Below, piece after piece: positions 27,224-35,539 of a DNA stretch of 64,000 nucleotides. The notes under the pieces were generated by a model. It had not been told where the DNA came from. It saw only the letters and a list, made by a program, of their open reading frames with translations, and did not search any database. The stretch covers positions 112,769 to 176,768 of the forward strand of contig JAUIDB010000002.1 in assembly GCA_030429235.1 (NCBI GenBank). The letters run 5' to 3'. Source of the stretch: Thermoanaerobaculia bacterium. Its GTDB lineage: Bacteria > Acidobacteriota > Thermoanaerobaculia > Multivoradales > JAIOJS01. The position numbers and the translations under genes are program-made. Every line of letters begins with the position of its first letter. Positions within the stretch are counted from its first letter, which is position 1.

Positions 27224-27748
27224 TTGCTCATTCGATTGGAATCGGTACAAGAGAGTCCCTTCCGCTGGGAGGAAACGGTCACCGTCGATGCGGCGGAGGT
27301 CGACCTGCCGGAGCTCAATAGGCTCGGGCCGGTTTCCTGGCAGGGGGAGGTGAGTTACGCCGATCCCGACTACTTTCTGACGGCGCGCTACGAGTACGAG
27401 CAGATGCTCGCTTGTGGTCGGTGTCTGAAGGAGGTTCCGAGCCGGGTTCGGGGCGAAATCCAGCTTCTGTTGACGTTGGAGGCCCCGAATCAGAGCGGCG
27501 AGGTTGCTTTGAAGGAGGAGGAACTCGGTTGTGTTCAAGTCGACGAAGAGGTCGAGATCAACCAGTTTCTCTTGGAACAGCTGGCACTCAACGTCCCGAT
27601 GACACCGCGCTGCGGTGACGACTGTCAGGGATTGTGTAGCGAGTGCGGCGCCGATCTCAACGAGGGTCCCTGTGGTTGCGACCGGACGACGGTCGATCCC
27701 CGCTGGGAAGCTCTGGCCGGGCTCAAGGCTCGGCTGAGTAGAGACTGA
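27224..27748 (+). CDS. yceD: DUF177 protein YceD
   Basis: Protein of 174 residues of the DUF177/YceD family, almost always encoded directly before rpmF; YceD is linked to 23S rRNA accumulation and ribosome assembly. Two Cys pairs in the C-terminal half are visible (CGRC in the middle and CGDDCQGLCSECG near the end), suggesting zinc binding, as in many non-enteric YceD proteins. Start: TTG 27224 has AGGGAGG at 27209-27215 with 8-nt spacing. A TTG nine codons upstream would lie inside the promoter region. First gene of the rpmF-plsX-fab operon. Confidence 0.9.
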   Translation: MLIRLESVQESPFRWEETVTVDAAEVDLPELNRLGPVSWQGEVSYADPDYFLTARYEYEQMLACGRCLKEVPSRVRGEIQLLLTLEAPNQSGEVALKEEELGCVQVDEEVEINQFLLEQLALNVPMTPRCGDDCQGLCSECGADLNEGPCGCDRTTVDPRWEALAGLKARLSRD

Positions 27749-27829
27749 GGACCCGTCGGGGCTGGAATCCGGTTCCAGCGCCCACCCCCCACACCGAACG
27801 ATTGTTAGAACTAGATAGAGGTCAAGACA

Positions 27830-28015
27830 ATGGCAGTACCCAAGAGGCGCACCTCCAAGGCTCGGCGCGACCGTCGCCGCTCCCACCACGCTCTCGACAA
27901 CCCCGGAACCTCGACCTGCGACAACTGCGGCGAGGCCAAGGTCCCGCACCGAGTCTGCGGGCAGTGTGGCTACTACCGCGGCCGTCAGGTCGTAGAGGTC
28001 GACGAACTCTTCTGA
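27830..28015 (+). CDS. rpmF: 50S ribosomal protein L32
   Basis: Complete 61-residue L32. It starts [20 protein letters not shown], the hallmark N-terminus, and carries the zinc-ribbon type pairs CDNC and CGQC. It sits in the conserved yceD-rpmF-plsX order. The 81-bp gap after yceD contains no other gene that I can see. Confidence 0.98.
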   Translation: MAVPKRRTSKARRDRRRSHHALDNPGTSTCDNCGEAKVPHRVCGQCGYYRGRQVVEVDELF

Positions 28016-28086
28016 CCCTCAGCCGGTGGGACGACTTCGCGGCTCGTTGGCCGGACACCTAGGACCCACCGGCCTTTGATCACTCG

Positions 28087-29133
28087 ATGACGACCATTGC
28101 CGTCGATGCGATGGGGGGCGACTACGCTCCCCGCTCGGCGGTGGCGGGAGCCGTGGAGGCGGCGCGCGCGGCCACCGCCAAGGTCCTGCTCGTGGGCCGA
28201 ACCGACGAGGTCCGCGCGGAACTCGAGCGCTGCGGCACGATCCCGCCCGACCTCGAAGTCGTTCACGCCGAAGAGGTCGTGGCGATGAGCGAGCCCGCGG
28301 TCACACCTCTACGGAAGAAGCGCCAGGCTTCCGTCCGCATCTGTGCCGAACTGGTGCGCGAAGGTCGCGCCGACGCCATGGTCAGTGCGGGCAACACCGG
28401 TGCCGCCATGGCGTCTGCGATGCTCGTGATGAAGACTCTGGCCGGAGTGGATCGACCAGCGCTGGCAGCCGTCTTGCCCACGCAGAGTGGGCAGCCGACG
28501 CTCCTGCTCGACGTGGGGGCCAACGTCGCCACGAAGGCGCACCATCTGCGACAGTTTGCCGTCATGGGGCACCTCTTCTCGCACGAGATCCTGGGAGTCA
28601 GAGCACCGCGCGTCGGTCTGATGTCGGTCGGCGAAGAAGAGGGCAAGGGGACCGAGCAGACCCGAGAGGTCTTCAAGATCCTGGAGGGGGCAGGTCTCAA
28701 TTTCGTCGGCAACGTCGAGGGTCGGGACGTCTACTCGGGGGGACTCGACGTCATCGTCTGCGACGGTTTCGTCGGCAACGTGTTGCTGAAGGCCAGTGAA
28801 TCGCTCGCGTCGATGGTCGGAACCCTGGTTCGGGAAGAGTTGGGAGCCAGTTGGCGGACGCGACTCGGAGCGGCGCTGGCTGCGCCGGCGCTCGAGGCGG
28901 TTCGGCGGCGGATCGACGCCGAGGAGTATGGGGCCGCGCCCCTGCTGGGCGTCCAGGGCTGTTGTCTGATCGGGCACGGCAGCTCCGGTCCCCACGCGAT
29001 GCACAACGCCATTCGCCGCGCGGTGGAGTTTTGTCAGGCGGGAGTCGTAGAGAAGATCGGCGACAAGGTAGCGCTGATGCACCAACAGGAAGAGAAGGTC
29101 CTCGGAAGACCCAAAGGAGCTACGAATGAGTGA
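28087..29133 (+). CDS. plsX: Phosphate acyltransferase PlsX
   Basis: Cytoplasmic, peripheral-membrane enzyme (348 residues) converting acyl-ACP and phosphate to acyl-phosphate for PlsY, the first step of phospholipid synthesis in most bacteria. Recognised by TIAVDAMGGDYAPRSAV at the N-terminus, DAMVSAGNTGAAMASA and VGNVEGRDVYSGGLDVIVCDGFVGNVLLK. The 3' end overlaps fabD by 8 bp. The usual next gene, fabH, is missing from this operon. Confidence 0.97.
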   Translation: MTTIAVDAMGGDYAPRSAVAGAVEAARAATAKVLLVGRTDEVRAELERCGTIPPDLEVVHAEEVVAMSEPAVTPLRKKRQASVRICAELVREGRADAMVSAGNTGAAMASAMLVMKTLAGVDRPALAAVLPTQSGQPTLLLDVGANVATKAHHLRQFAVMGHLFSHEILGVRAPRVGLMSVGEEEGKGTEQTREVFKILEGAGLNFVGNVEGRDVYSGGLDVIVCDGFVGNVLLKASESLASMVGTLVREELGASWRTRLGAALAAPALEAVRRRIDAEEYGAAPLLGVQGCCLIGHGSSGPHAMHNAIRRAVEFCQAGVVEKIGDKVALMHQQEEKVLGRPKGATNE

Positions 29134-30094
29134 AGTGCGAGTGATCCCAGGGCTGAGCTTTCTCTTCCCTGGTCAAGGCTCCCAGAAGATCGGTATGGGA
29201 ACGGACTGGGCGGAGGCGTTTCCGGTCGCCCGCGCGGTCTTCGACGAGGCGGACGAAGTGCTGGGTTTTTCGGTGAGCCGTCTTTGCTGGGAGGGGCCAG
29301 AGGAGGAGCTACAACTGACGGCGAATCTCCAGCCGGCGATCGTAACCACGTCGGTGGCGATGCTGCGGGTGCTCGAGGAGCGGGGAGTGCAGGCCTCGTC
29401 GGTGGCGGGCCACAGCCTCGGTGAGTACTCCGCTCTGGTGGCGGCTCGCTCCCTGAGCCTGGCTGACGCTTTGCGACTCGTGCGGCGGCGAGGAGAACTC
29501 ATGCAGGAAGCCGTTCCCGTCGGCGTCGGCGCGATGGCGGCGATCTTGAGCTTGACGGCCGACGAGGTGGCAGCGATCGCGGACGAAGCCTCGAACGAGG
29601 ATGAACTGTGTCGGCTGGCCAACCTGAACTCGCCTGATCAGACGGTGGTGGCCGGACACCGGAGTGCCGTCGAGAGAGCGATCGAGCTGGCGCAAGGTCG
29701 GGGGGCGCGTCGAGCCCTGATGTTGCCGGTGTCGGCTCCCTTCCACAGCCCTTTGATGGAGCCCGCGCGGGTGGGTCTCACCCCGATGCTGGAGGAGACT
29801 TCGTTCGCCGATCCCATCATCCCGGTGATCTGCAACGCAGATGCATCGCCAGTGACCACCGGCGTGGCGGCTCGCGACGCTCTGATCCGACAGATCGACT
29901 CTCCCGTACGTTGGGTCGAGTCGATCGAGTACCTGGCAGGCCCTGGTGGAGCCGAGCGCTACGCGGAGGTGGGTCCCGGGAGCGTGCTGACCGGACTCGT
30001 ACGCAAGATCCTCGGGGTGAGGCCGTCGGGAATGGGAAAACCCGAGGGACTCGACGATCTCGTCAGCGAGTTGTGCGGGTCGACCGAAGAGTAA
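29126..30094 (+). CDS. fabD: Malonyl-CoA:ACP transacylase
   Basis: Transfers malonyl from CoA to ACP to supply fatty-acid elongation (322 residues). GQGSQ near the N-terminus, catalytic Ser in GHSLGEYSAL and active-site His in SAPFHSPLM are visible. ATG 29126 has AGGAG upstream and overlaps the plsX end by 8 bp. Its neighbours plsX, fabG, acpP and fabF make a near-complete FAS II block. Confidence 0.97.
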   Translation: MSEVRVIPGLSFLFPGQGSQKIGMGTDWAEAFPVARAVFDEADEVLGFSVSRLCWEGPEEELQLTANLQPAIVTTSVAMLRVLEERGVQASSVAGHSLGEYSALVAARSLSLADALRLVRRRGELMQEAVPVGVGAMAAILSLTADEVAAIADEASNEDELCRLANLNSPDQTVVAGHRSAVERAIELAQGRGARRALMLPVSAPFHSPLMEPARVGLTPMLEETSFADPIIPVICNADASPVTTGVAARDALIRQIDSPVRWVESIEYLAGPGGAERYAEVGPGSVLTGLVRKILGVRPSGMGKPEGLDDLVSELCGSTEE

Positions 30095-30116
30095 GTGCAA
30101 AGGGAGAGCAAGAAAG

Positions 30117-30860
30117 ATGTTTCGACTCGAAGGCAAGACGGCTCTGGTCACTGGAGCCTCGCAGGGAATCGGACGCTCGATCGCTCGCCGCCTGGCGGAC
30201 CAGGGGGCCCGAGTGGTGGCGGCGGCGCGTAACGAAGGAAAGCTGGAGCAGCTCGTGGAGGAAATCCGAGGGGCGGGGGGACAGGGCCACGCTCTGGCGT
30301 TGGACCTCTCACAGCCCGAGGAGATCGCCGAGCGACTGAAGTCGCTGCCAGAACCGTTCGACGCCATCGACATCCTGGTCAACAACGCCGGGATCACGGA
30401 CGACGGTTTGATGGCTCGGATGAAGCTGGATCAGTGGGAGCGGGTTCTGGCCACAAACCTGACCGGAACGTTCGCAGTGACCAAGGCAGTTCTGCGCGGA
30501 ATGATGCGCCAGCGATGGGGACGGGTCATCTCGATCTCGTCGGTGGTGGGGATGATGGGCAACCCGGGCCAGGCCAACTACGCGGCGTCCAAGGCCGGGC
30601 TCATCGGCTTCACCAAAGCGCTGGCCAAGGAGTTCGGCAGTCGCTCGATCACCTGCAACGTCGTGGCGCCCGGTTTCATCGAGACCGCGATGACGGCCGA
30701 GCTGCCCGAGAAGGGCAAGGAGGAGCTGGTGTCAGGGATCGCCCTCCAGCGACTGGGAGCAGTCGATGACATCGCCCACGCGGTGGTCTATCTGGCGTCC
30801 GAGGAGGCGGGATACGTCACCGGTCACGTACTCAACGTCTCGGGCGGCCTCTACATGTAG
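30117..30860 (+). CDS. fabG: 3-oxoacyl-ACP reductase
   Basis: NADPH-dependent ketoacyl-ACP reductase of FAS II (247 residues). SDR fold: TGASQGIGRSIA nucleotide motif, NNAG, and the catalytic Ser...Tyr-x-x-x-Lys in SSVVGMMG...YAASK. An AGGGAGAG Shine-Dalgarno lies just upstream. The 22-bp gap to fabD and the 172-bp gap to acpP are without other genes. Confidence 0.97.
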   Translation: MFRLEGKTALVTGASQGIGRSIARRLADQGARVVAAARNEGKLEQLVEEIRGAGGQGHALALDLSQPEEIAERLKSLPEPFDAIDILVNNAGITDDGLMARMKLDQWERVLATNLTGTFAVTKAVLRGMMRQRWGRVISISSVVGMMGNPGQANYAASKAGLIGFTKALAKEFGSRSITCNVVAPGFIETAMTAELPEKGKEELVSGIALQRLGAVDDIAHAVVYLASEEAGYVTGHVLNVSGGLYM

Positions 30861-31032
30861 TGCACGCGGGTTCGGCGTCGAGGCCTGCCGCGTCTAGGCG
30901 TGACTTCGGCGCGGCGTTTGTGTTAGCTTCCGTTGCGCTTCGGATGGCGCGGGGCTCGGCCCTCGTGCGGACTCCGACGCTCCCCCGAAGACCAACCGGA
31001 CCCAGATCAACAACCCTGAGGAGGGATACCAG

Positions 31033-31269
31033 ATGTCCGTAGCAGACAAGGTCAAGAGCATTATCGTCGAGCAGTTGGGTGTCGACGCAGACGAGGTAAC
31101 CGCCAGCGCTAGCTTCACCGACGACCTCGGTGCGGACTCGCTCGACATCGTCGAGTTGGTGATGGCCTTCGAGGAGGAGTTCGGGATCGAGATACCGGAC
31201 GAGGATTCCGAGAACATCGCCACGGTTCAGGACGCGACCACCTACATCTCCCAGAACATCTCCAACTGA
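31033..31269 (+). CDS. acpP: Acyl carrier protein
   Basis: Acidic 78-residue ACP carrying the growing acyl chain. The phosphopantetheine attachment motif [13 protein letters not shown] is intact, with Ser as the attachment site. GAGGAGGG lies a few bases before the ATG. It is placed between fabG and fabF as in the canonical FAS II order; the longer upstream gap (172 bp) may hold an internal promoter, but I see no convincing hexamers. Confidence 0.97.
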   Translation: MSVADKVKSIIVEQLGVDADEVTASASFTDDLGADSLDIVELVMAFEEEFGIEIPDEDSENIATVQDATTYISQNISN

Positions 31270-31291
31270 CCTCCTCGGGCGGGAAGCTGAG

Positions 31292-32548
31292 ATGACTGTG
31301 GAGAGCGTGCCGCGGCGGCGAGTTGCCCTGACCGGCGTCGGATTGGTGTCCCCCCTGGGGGTGGGCACCGAAGCGACCTGGCAAGGCATCGTCGAAGGTC
31401 GGAGTGGGATCGGTCCGATCACGCACTTCGACGCGAGCGACTATGCGGCGAGGATTGCCGGCGAGGTCAAGGACTTCGACGCCAGCCTCTACATGGACAA
31501 GAAAGATGTCAAGAAGATGGACATCTTCATCCGCTACGCTCTGGCTGCGGCTCAGTTCGCCATGGAGGATTCGACCTTCGAGGTCACCGAGGAGAACGAC
31601 AAGAGGGTCGGCGTGGTCATCGGCTCGGGAATCGGTGGCTTGCCGCTGATCGAGTCGATGCACAAGACGTTGTTGGAGCGCGGTCCGAGCCGAATCTCAC
31701 CGTTCTTCATTCCTGGCCTGATCGTCAACATGGCGGCCGGTCAGGTGTCGATTCGTTACGGCGCGAAGGGCCCCAGCACGGCTCCCTGCACTGCCTGTAC
31801 GACGGGGTTGCATGCCATCGGGGACGCCTATCGGTTGATCCGCACCGGAGCGGCCGACGCCATGATCGCGGGCGGGGCGGAGGCTGTGGTCAGCCCCTTG
31901 GCGGTCGGTGGGTTCTGCGCGATGCGAGCTCTGTCGACCCGGAACGACGAGCCCGAACGGGCGTCGCGTCCTTGGGACAAGGACCGGGACGGGTTCGTGA
32001 TGGGTGAGGGAGCTGGCATTGTGGTGCTCGAGGAATACGACAGCGCGGAGGCTCGTGGCGCACACATCTATGCGGAGGTCGTCGGGTACGGCATGACCTC
32101 CGACGCCTACCACATCTCGGCCCCCCATCCGGAGGGCGATGGCGCGGCGGAGGTGATGAAGCTCGCGATCGAGGACGCTGGACTCGCTCCCGAGGCGATC
32201 GACTACATCAACGCTCACGGCACTTCGACGCCGTTGGGTGACCTGGGAGAGGTCAAGGCGATCCGCCGGGTGTTTGGCGAGCATGCCTACAAGCTGGCGG
32301 TCTCGTCGACCAAGTCGAGTACCGGCCACCTGCTTGGGGCAGCCGGCGGACTTGAGACCGGCCTCCTGGCCCTGGCTCTCGAACATCAGGTGCTCCCTCC
32401 GACGATCAACTACGAGACTCCAGACCCTGAGGCCGACTTGGACTTCGTGCCCAACGAAGCGAGGGCTACGGACTTCGAGTACGGCCTGACCAACTCCTTC
32501 GGCTTCGGTGGAACCAACGGGGCTCTGATTCTCAAGCGGGTCGGCTAG
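31292..32548 (+). CDS. fabF: Beta-ketoacyl-ACP synthase II
   Basis: Condensing enzyme of fatty-acid elongation (418 residues). Catalytic Cys in [18 protein letters not shown], His in [11 protein letters not shown] and His in [15 protein letters not shown] form the Cys-His-His triad. The N-terminus [15 protein letters not shown] is canonical. Last gene of the operon; a dense repeat cluster begins 65 bp after its stop. Confidence 0.97.
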   Translation: MTVESVPRRRVALTGVGLVSPLGVGTEATWQGIVEGRSGIGPITHFDASDYAARIAGEVKDFDASLYMDKKDVKKMDIFIRYALAAAQFAMEDSTFEVTEENDKRVGVVIGSGIGGLPLIESMHKTLLERGPSRISPFFIPGLIVNMAAGQVSIRYGAKGPSTAPCTACTTGLHAIGDAYRLIRTGAADAMIAGGAEAVVSPLAVGGFCAMRALSTRNDEPERASRPWDKDRDGFVMGEGAGIVVLEEYDSAEARGAHIYAEVVGYGMTSDAYHISAPHPEGDGAAEVMKLAIEDAGLAPEAIDYINAHGTSTPLGDLGEVKAIRRVFGEHAYKLAVSSTKSSTGHLLGAAGGLETGLLALALEHQVLPPTINYETPDPEADLDFVPNEARATDFEYGLTNSFGFGGTNGALILKRVG

Positions 32549-32613
32549 AAGCACCCTCTGCCGTTGGGGCCGCACTGAACCTCGCGACCCGCAATTCGAG
32601 GGTTCCACAGAGT

Positions 32614-32760
32614 CCAACGAAACGGCCAACGAAACGGCTGAGGTTCCTCCGGCCGGCCAACGAAACGGCTCGAAACGGCCGGCTCGAAACGGCTGAGGCC
32701 TCTTCAACCCGGCCAACGAAACGGCTGAGGCTTCTTCAGTCCAGAGGCTTCTTCAGTCCA
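32614..32760 (+). repeat. Cluster of REP-like repeats downstream of fabF
   Basis: Three near-complete copies of the 21-bp repeat (32629-32649, 32684-32704, 32716-32736) and three truncated copies of CGAAACGGC (around 32617, 32660 and 32671) are packed in the same orientation. A local duplication of GGCTTCTTCAGTCCAG follows (about 32729-32760). The region is non-coding by frame and composition and lies in the 418-bp gap between fabF and the beta-helix gene. Confidence 0.85.
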
Positions 32761-32902
32761 GCCTGGTTCTTGAAGCGACGATTCGGGTTCGGATGGTGGT
32801 TGAGCTAGCGGCGGCCAGGTGTCGCAAACGCTCCAGAGACTCGGTTCCCTTGCGATGGGAATCTCTTCGAGGTCAAGGACAGAGTGACGTCAGGAGAGGC
32901 TT

Positions 32903-32929
32903 GTAACCTTCCTGGCCCAGAGGCGTAGT
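32903..32929 (+). promoter_or_regulatory. Candidate ECF-sigma promoter
   Basis: GTAACC (32903-32908) and CGTAGT (32924-32929) separated by 15 bp resemble the GGAACC/GTAACC and CGT-type -35/-10 pair of extracytoplasmic-function sigma factors. It lies 38 bp before the start codon of the beta-helix gene, whose Shine-Dalgarno AAAGGAGAG is clear. No sigma factor gene is in the window. Confidence 0.4.
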
Positions 32930-32966
32930 CCGTGTGAACCTACGTTTTTCTTGAAAGGAGAGATCC

Positions 32967-34034
32967 ATGCGACGAACAACGGCTTCTTGGCACCGCTACT
33001 TTTTGGTACTGACCTTGGCTACTCTGATTGGTCTTCCCGCTTTGGCGGCTGAGACCCGCAAGATTGAAAGGAGCTTCGATCCCGGCAACGGCCTGACGAT
33101 TGCGAACCTTGCAGGAACTTTCGAGATCGTGCCAGGAAGCGGCTCGGAGGTCTTGGTCTCGGCTACCGTTCACGCCGAGGGCGAAGGCGCGGCAGAAACC
33201 CGCGCATTGCTCGACGCCATGGACTGGATCCGCCACAAGGGTGACTGGACACTTAGCTATCCGGTCGACGACTATCGCGGCTTCGCGTACCCGATGCGGC
33301 GTAGCGGTCACTCCTCCTCGCAGTACCTGGGAGAGCGAGTAAAGGTGTACGGGGAGGCTCGCGGTGGAGTCCCGGTCCTCTATGCCGATCTCCGCATCGA
33401 GATGCCGGCCGGCGTCGACCTCACGGTAGATGGTGTGGTCGGCCCGATGACCACCAGCGGACGGCTTCAGGGTGAACTGACCTTGGACACCGGTTCTGGC
33501 CGGGTCTTGGTGGAGTCATTCGATGGCGAGTTGGTGGTGGACACCGGTTCTGGCGATGTCGAGATCCGTGACGTCTTTGGCTCGGTCAACGTGGACACCG
33601 GTTCTGGCGATGTCGAGATCGCCCGCTACGAGGTGAGCGAGCTACTGGTGGACACCGGCTCTGGTGATGTTTGGCTTGGGTCTGGTAGAGCCGAACGAGG
33701 TCTGGTGGATACTGGTTCTGGAGCTGTGACCGCCGAAGACTTGAGGGTCGAAGTCCTGGAGGTCGATACCGGGTCGGGCGACGTGACGATTGCTGGCGAT
33801 CTGTCGGGAGCACGGGATCTTCGCTTCGACACCGGTTCGGGAGACGTGCGGATCGAAGGTGGGAGCGGTTTCGAATTTGACCTGAACGCTGATCTCGGTT
33901 CCGGCCGCGTCCGGGTTGGCTACAGCGATGCCGACCTTCGCTACGACGGCCGCGAGGTCGTGGGCGCTCGCCGGGGCCGAGGCGCGACCCGGGTTCGGGT
34001 GGATACAGGCTCCGGCGACTGCATTATCCGCTAG
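32967..34034 (+). CDS. Exported DUF4097-like beta-helix repeat protein
   Basis: Exported protein of 355 residues with a signal peptide ending near LPALAAETR. Residues about 150-350 consist of short beta-strand rungs, eight of them carrying an exact DTGSG motif plus one LGSG variant, spaced mostly about 18-25 residues apart, as in DUF4097 putative-adhesin proteins. The DNA of the central rungs is also nearly repeated, suggesting recent internal duplication. The C-terminus ends DTGSGDCIIR. Expression from an ECF-type promoter is suggested upstream. It sits between repeat clusters in an accessory island. Role in envelope stress or surface binding is inference. Confidence 0.85.
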   Translation: MRRTTASWHRYFLVLTLATLIGLPALAAETRKIERSFDPGNGLTIANLAGTFEIVPGSGSEVLVSATVHAEGEGAAETRALLDAMDWIRHKGDWTLSYPVDDYRGFAYPMRRSGHSSSQYLGERVKVYGEARGGVPVLYADLRIEMPAGVDLTVDGVVGPMTTSGRLQGELTLDTGSGRVLVESFDGELVVDTGSGDVEIRDVFGSVNVDTGSGDVEIARYEVSELLVDTGSGDVWLGSGRAERGLVDTGSGAVTAEDLRVEVLEVDTGSGDVTIAGDLSGARDLRFDTGSGDVRIEGGSGFEFDLNADLGSGRVRVGYSDADLRYDGREVVGARRGRGATRVRVDTGSGDCIIR

Positions 34035-34037
34035 CTA

Positions 34038-34058
34038 GCGAACTCTCAGCCGTTTCGG
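34038..34058 (-). repeat. REP-like 21-bp repeat, left flank of RAYT gene
   Basis: Minus-strand copy matching 18 of 21 positions of the perfect copy at 35397-35417, including the core AAACGGCTGAG. A second partial GCCGTTTCG follows at about 34066. It lies three bases past the beta-helix gene stop and in inverted orientation to the right-flank copy. Confidence 0.8.
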
Positions 34059-34263
34059 GGCGGCTGCCGTTTCGAGGAATCGATTGGCCGCCAATAGTCT
34101 CGGGACTCGCTGCTCTTCCGGGAATGACGCTGCTTCTTCTCAGAGCAGACACATAAGCGAGCGCTTTCGGACAGGCGACGGGCGTGTTGACGAGACGATC
34201 GACCGATCGACCAGCAGAGCTGCCGGTCTTCATAGACGCAAGAGTCCCTCGACCGGGTTTGGC

Positions 34264-34283
34264 CAGGCCGCCAATGCGGCCTG
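34264..34283. repeat. Perfect 8-bp hairpin in the non-coding gap
   Basis: CAGGCCGC, loop CAAT, GCGGCCTG. It lies 80 bp downstream of the RAYT stop in that gene's direction, with no T-run on either side, so it may be a Rho-type end, an RNA-stability hairpin or another palindromic element. The rest of the 34059-34362 gap shows no gene. Confidence 0.6.
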
Positions 34284-34362
34284 ACCATTCTCTCGGCTAG
34301 AGCGCACTTTGAGAGCGGATCCCTCGATACTCGTTCGACAATCGCTCTCGGAGCGGTCAATT

Positions 34363-35337
34363 TCAGGAGGTGGCAGGAGGTGGATTGGCCAGTCGGTTCT
34401 GCTCAGTCAGACTGAGTGGCAGTGTGGGGGGAAAGCTACCAGCGGGAAAGAGAATGTCGTCGATTGGTAACCCCAGAACGAGACGATGGTACAAGCGGGC
34501 CACGGTGTCCCGGTAGTTGGCCCGAAACGCGTCCCATTCTTCTTTGTAGACCAGCCATGACTCGAGCGAGTGGGCATGGTAGAGGGGGGCGGGACTCTTC
34601 TTGGGGGCGTTCGGAGTACTGTGGGGGTCCTGACGAAGAACCCGCCGAGCTCCCAGGACGCTCTCTCCGCTCTCTTTCAGTTGTTGACGAGTCGACTCCT
34701 CGATTTCGTCAACTATTGCTTCCACCAGGTGCTTTCTCTGCTCGGAGTCTAGTTCGGACCAACATGGGAGCGGCTCGATCTCGAGCGTCTCGAGGCTCGC
34801 GAAGTCCCAGGAGGTGACCTTCTCACCGCGCCGCCGGGCGTGGTACTCCGCCGTACGGTCGAACCAGTGGCCGGTGACTGTCTGATCGCCGAGTAGCCCC
34901 TGCAAAGCGCTGGCACCCGGCCAATCGTTGGGCCTCTTGACGAGCTTCTCCTTACAACCGTGAGCCAGAAGATACCGAAGCCGAGAGACCTGGGCTTCCG
35001 GCTCATCGGAAATCTCGATGAGGCGATAGCACCGGCTCCAGAACTTCTCCCGCCACCCGTGGAGCTTGCCGGCCTCCTGAGCGAGGTTCCCGTTCACGAA
35101 GTTCATGAAGGCCCTCATCCTCTCCTGTGTTTCGGGAATCACGAGCAGGTGGACGTGGTTCGACATGACGACGAAGTAGCAGACTTTGACACCGTAGCGC
35201 TTGGCTGCGAGCGCGATGATGCCCTTCACGATGGTGTTGAGCAGCTCGGAAGGCCGGAGTAGCAGCCGAGCATGCAGAGTGCGCGTCGTGGCACCGTACA
35301 AGCGGCCCGGAAGAATGCGCCTCAGTGGGTAGCTCAT
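34363..35337 (-). CDS. REP-associated tyrosine transposase (RAYT), Y1/HUH family
   Basis: Single-strand DNA transposase of 324 residues, Y1_Tnp (IS200/IS605-related) domain. The HUH metal site is His61-Val-His63 in VVMSNHVHLLVIPET, and the catalytic Tyr is most likely Tyr104 in KFWSRCYRLIE. These are followed by the family block LRYLLAHGCKEKLVKRPNDWPG and a C-terminal extension of about 150 residues. ATG 35337 begins SYPLRRILPGRLYG; a GTG at 35394 is possible but lacks support. No IS ends or tnpB are present; instead inverted copies of a 21-bp hairpin repeat flank the gene, as for RAYTs that mobilise REP sequences. Active or domesticated state cannot be told. Confidence 0.85.
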   Translation of the reverse strand: MSYPLRRILPGRLYGATTRTLHARLLLRPSELLNTIVKGIIALAAKRYGVKVCYFVVMSNHVHLLVIPETQERMRAFMNFVNGNLAQEAGKLHGWREKFWSRCYRLIEISDEPEAQVSRLRYLLAHGCKEKLVKRPNDWPGASALQGLLGDQTVTGHWFDRTAEYHARRRGEKVTSWDFASLETLEIEPLPCWSELDSEQRKHLVEAIVDEIEESTRQQLKESGESVLGARRVLRQDPHSTPNAPKKSPAPLYHAHSLESWLVYKEEWDAFRANYRDTVARLYHRLVLGLPIDDILFPAGSFPPTLPLSLTEQNRLANPPPATS

Positions 35338-35396
35338 GCTTAGAACTACGTGATGTTGGCGGGAGAGCTTACGCAGCCCTTCTCCCGCACTCACGT

Positions 35397-35417
35397 GCGA
35401 AACGGCTGAGGTTTCGC
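35397..35417 (+). repeat. REP-like 21-bp repeat, perfect copy, right flank of RAYT gene
   Basis: The best copy of the family: arm GCGAAAC, loop GGCTGAG, arm GTTTCGC, a perfect 7-bp stem with a 7-nt loop. It sits 59 bp upstream of the RAYT start codon, inverted relative to the copy at 34038-34058. Confidence 0.9.
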
Positions 35418-35539
35418 TTGGAGCTCTTTCGGAGGACCGTTTGGCGTGTGGTTTCCGGGCATTCAGTGCGTGCTAGCATCGGCCCCCGGTAGACCGGCGG
35501 AAGGTACACCGTTTGCCATGGTTTGGAGAGGATCGAGAG

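Larger units (their letters stand above)
34038..35417. mobile_element. Candidate REP-RAYT unit
   Basis: A Y1 transposase gene bounded by oppositely oriented copies of the dispersed 21-bp repeat, with a beta-helix gene and a six-copy repeat cluster on one side. The architecture matches REP-RAYT loci known from Proteobacteria; here the repeat lacks an obvious GTAG/GGAG lead tetranucleotide. Boundaries are those of the outermost flanking repeats and are provisional. Confidence 0.65.

Noticed and set aside
28016..28028. CCTCAGCCGGTGG after rpmF as a degenerate repeat copy
   Set aside because: The core is interrupted (GCCGG instead of GCCGTTT); too weak to call.
34059..34362. Additional gene or IS end between the beta-helix gene and the RAYT gene
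   Set aside because: No frame with start, RBS and protein-like composition; no long terminal inverted repeats or target duplications seen.
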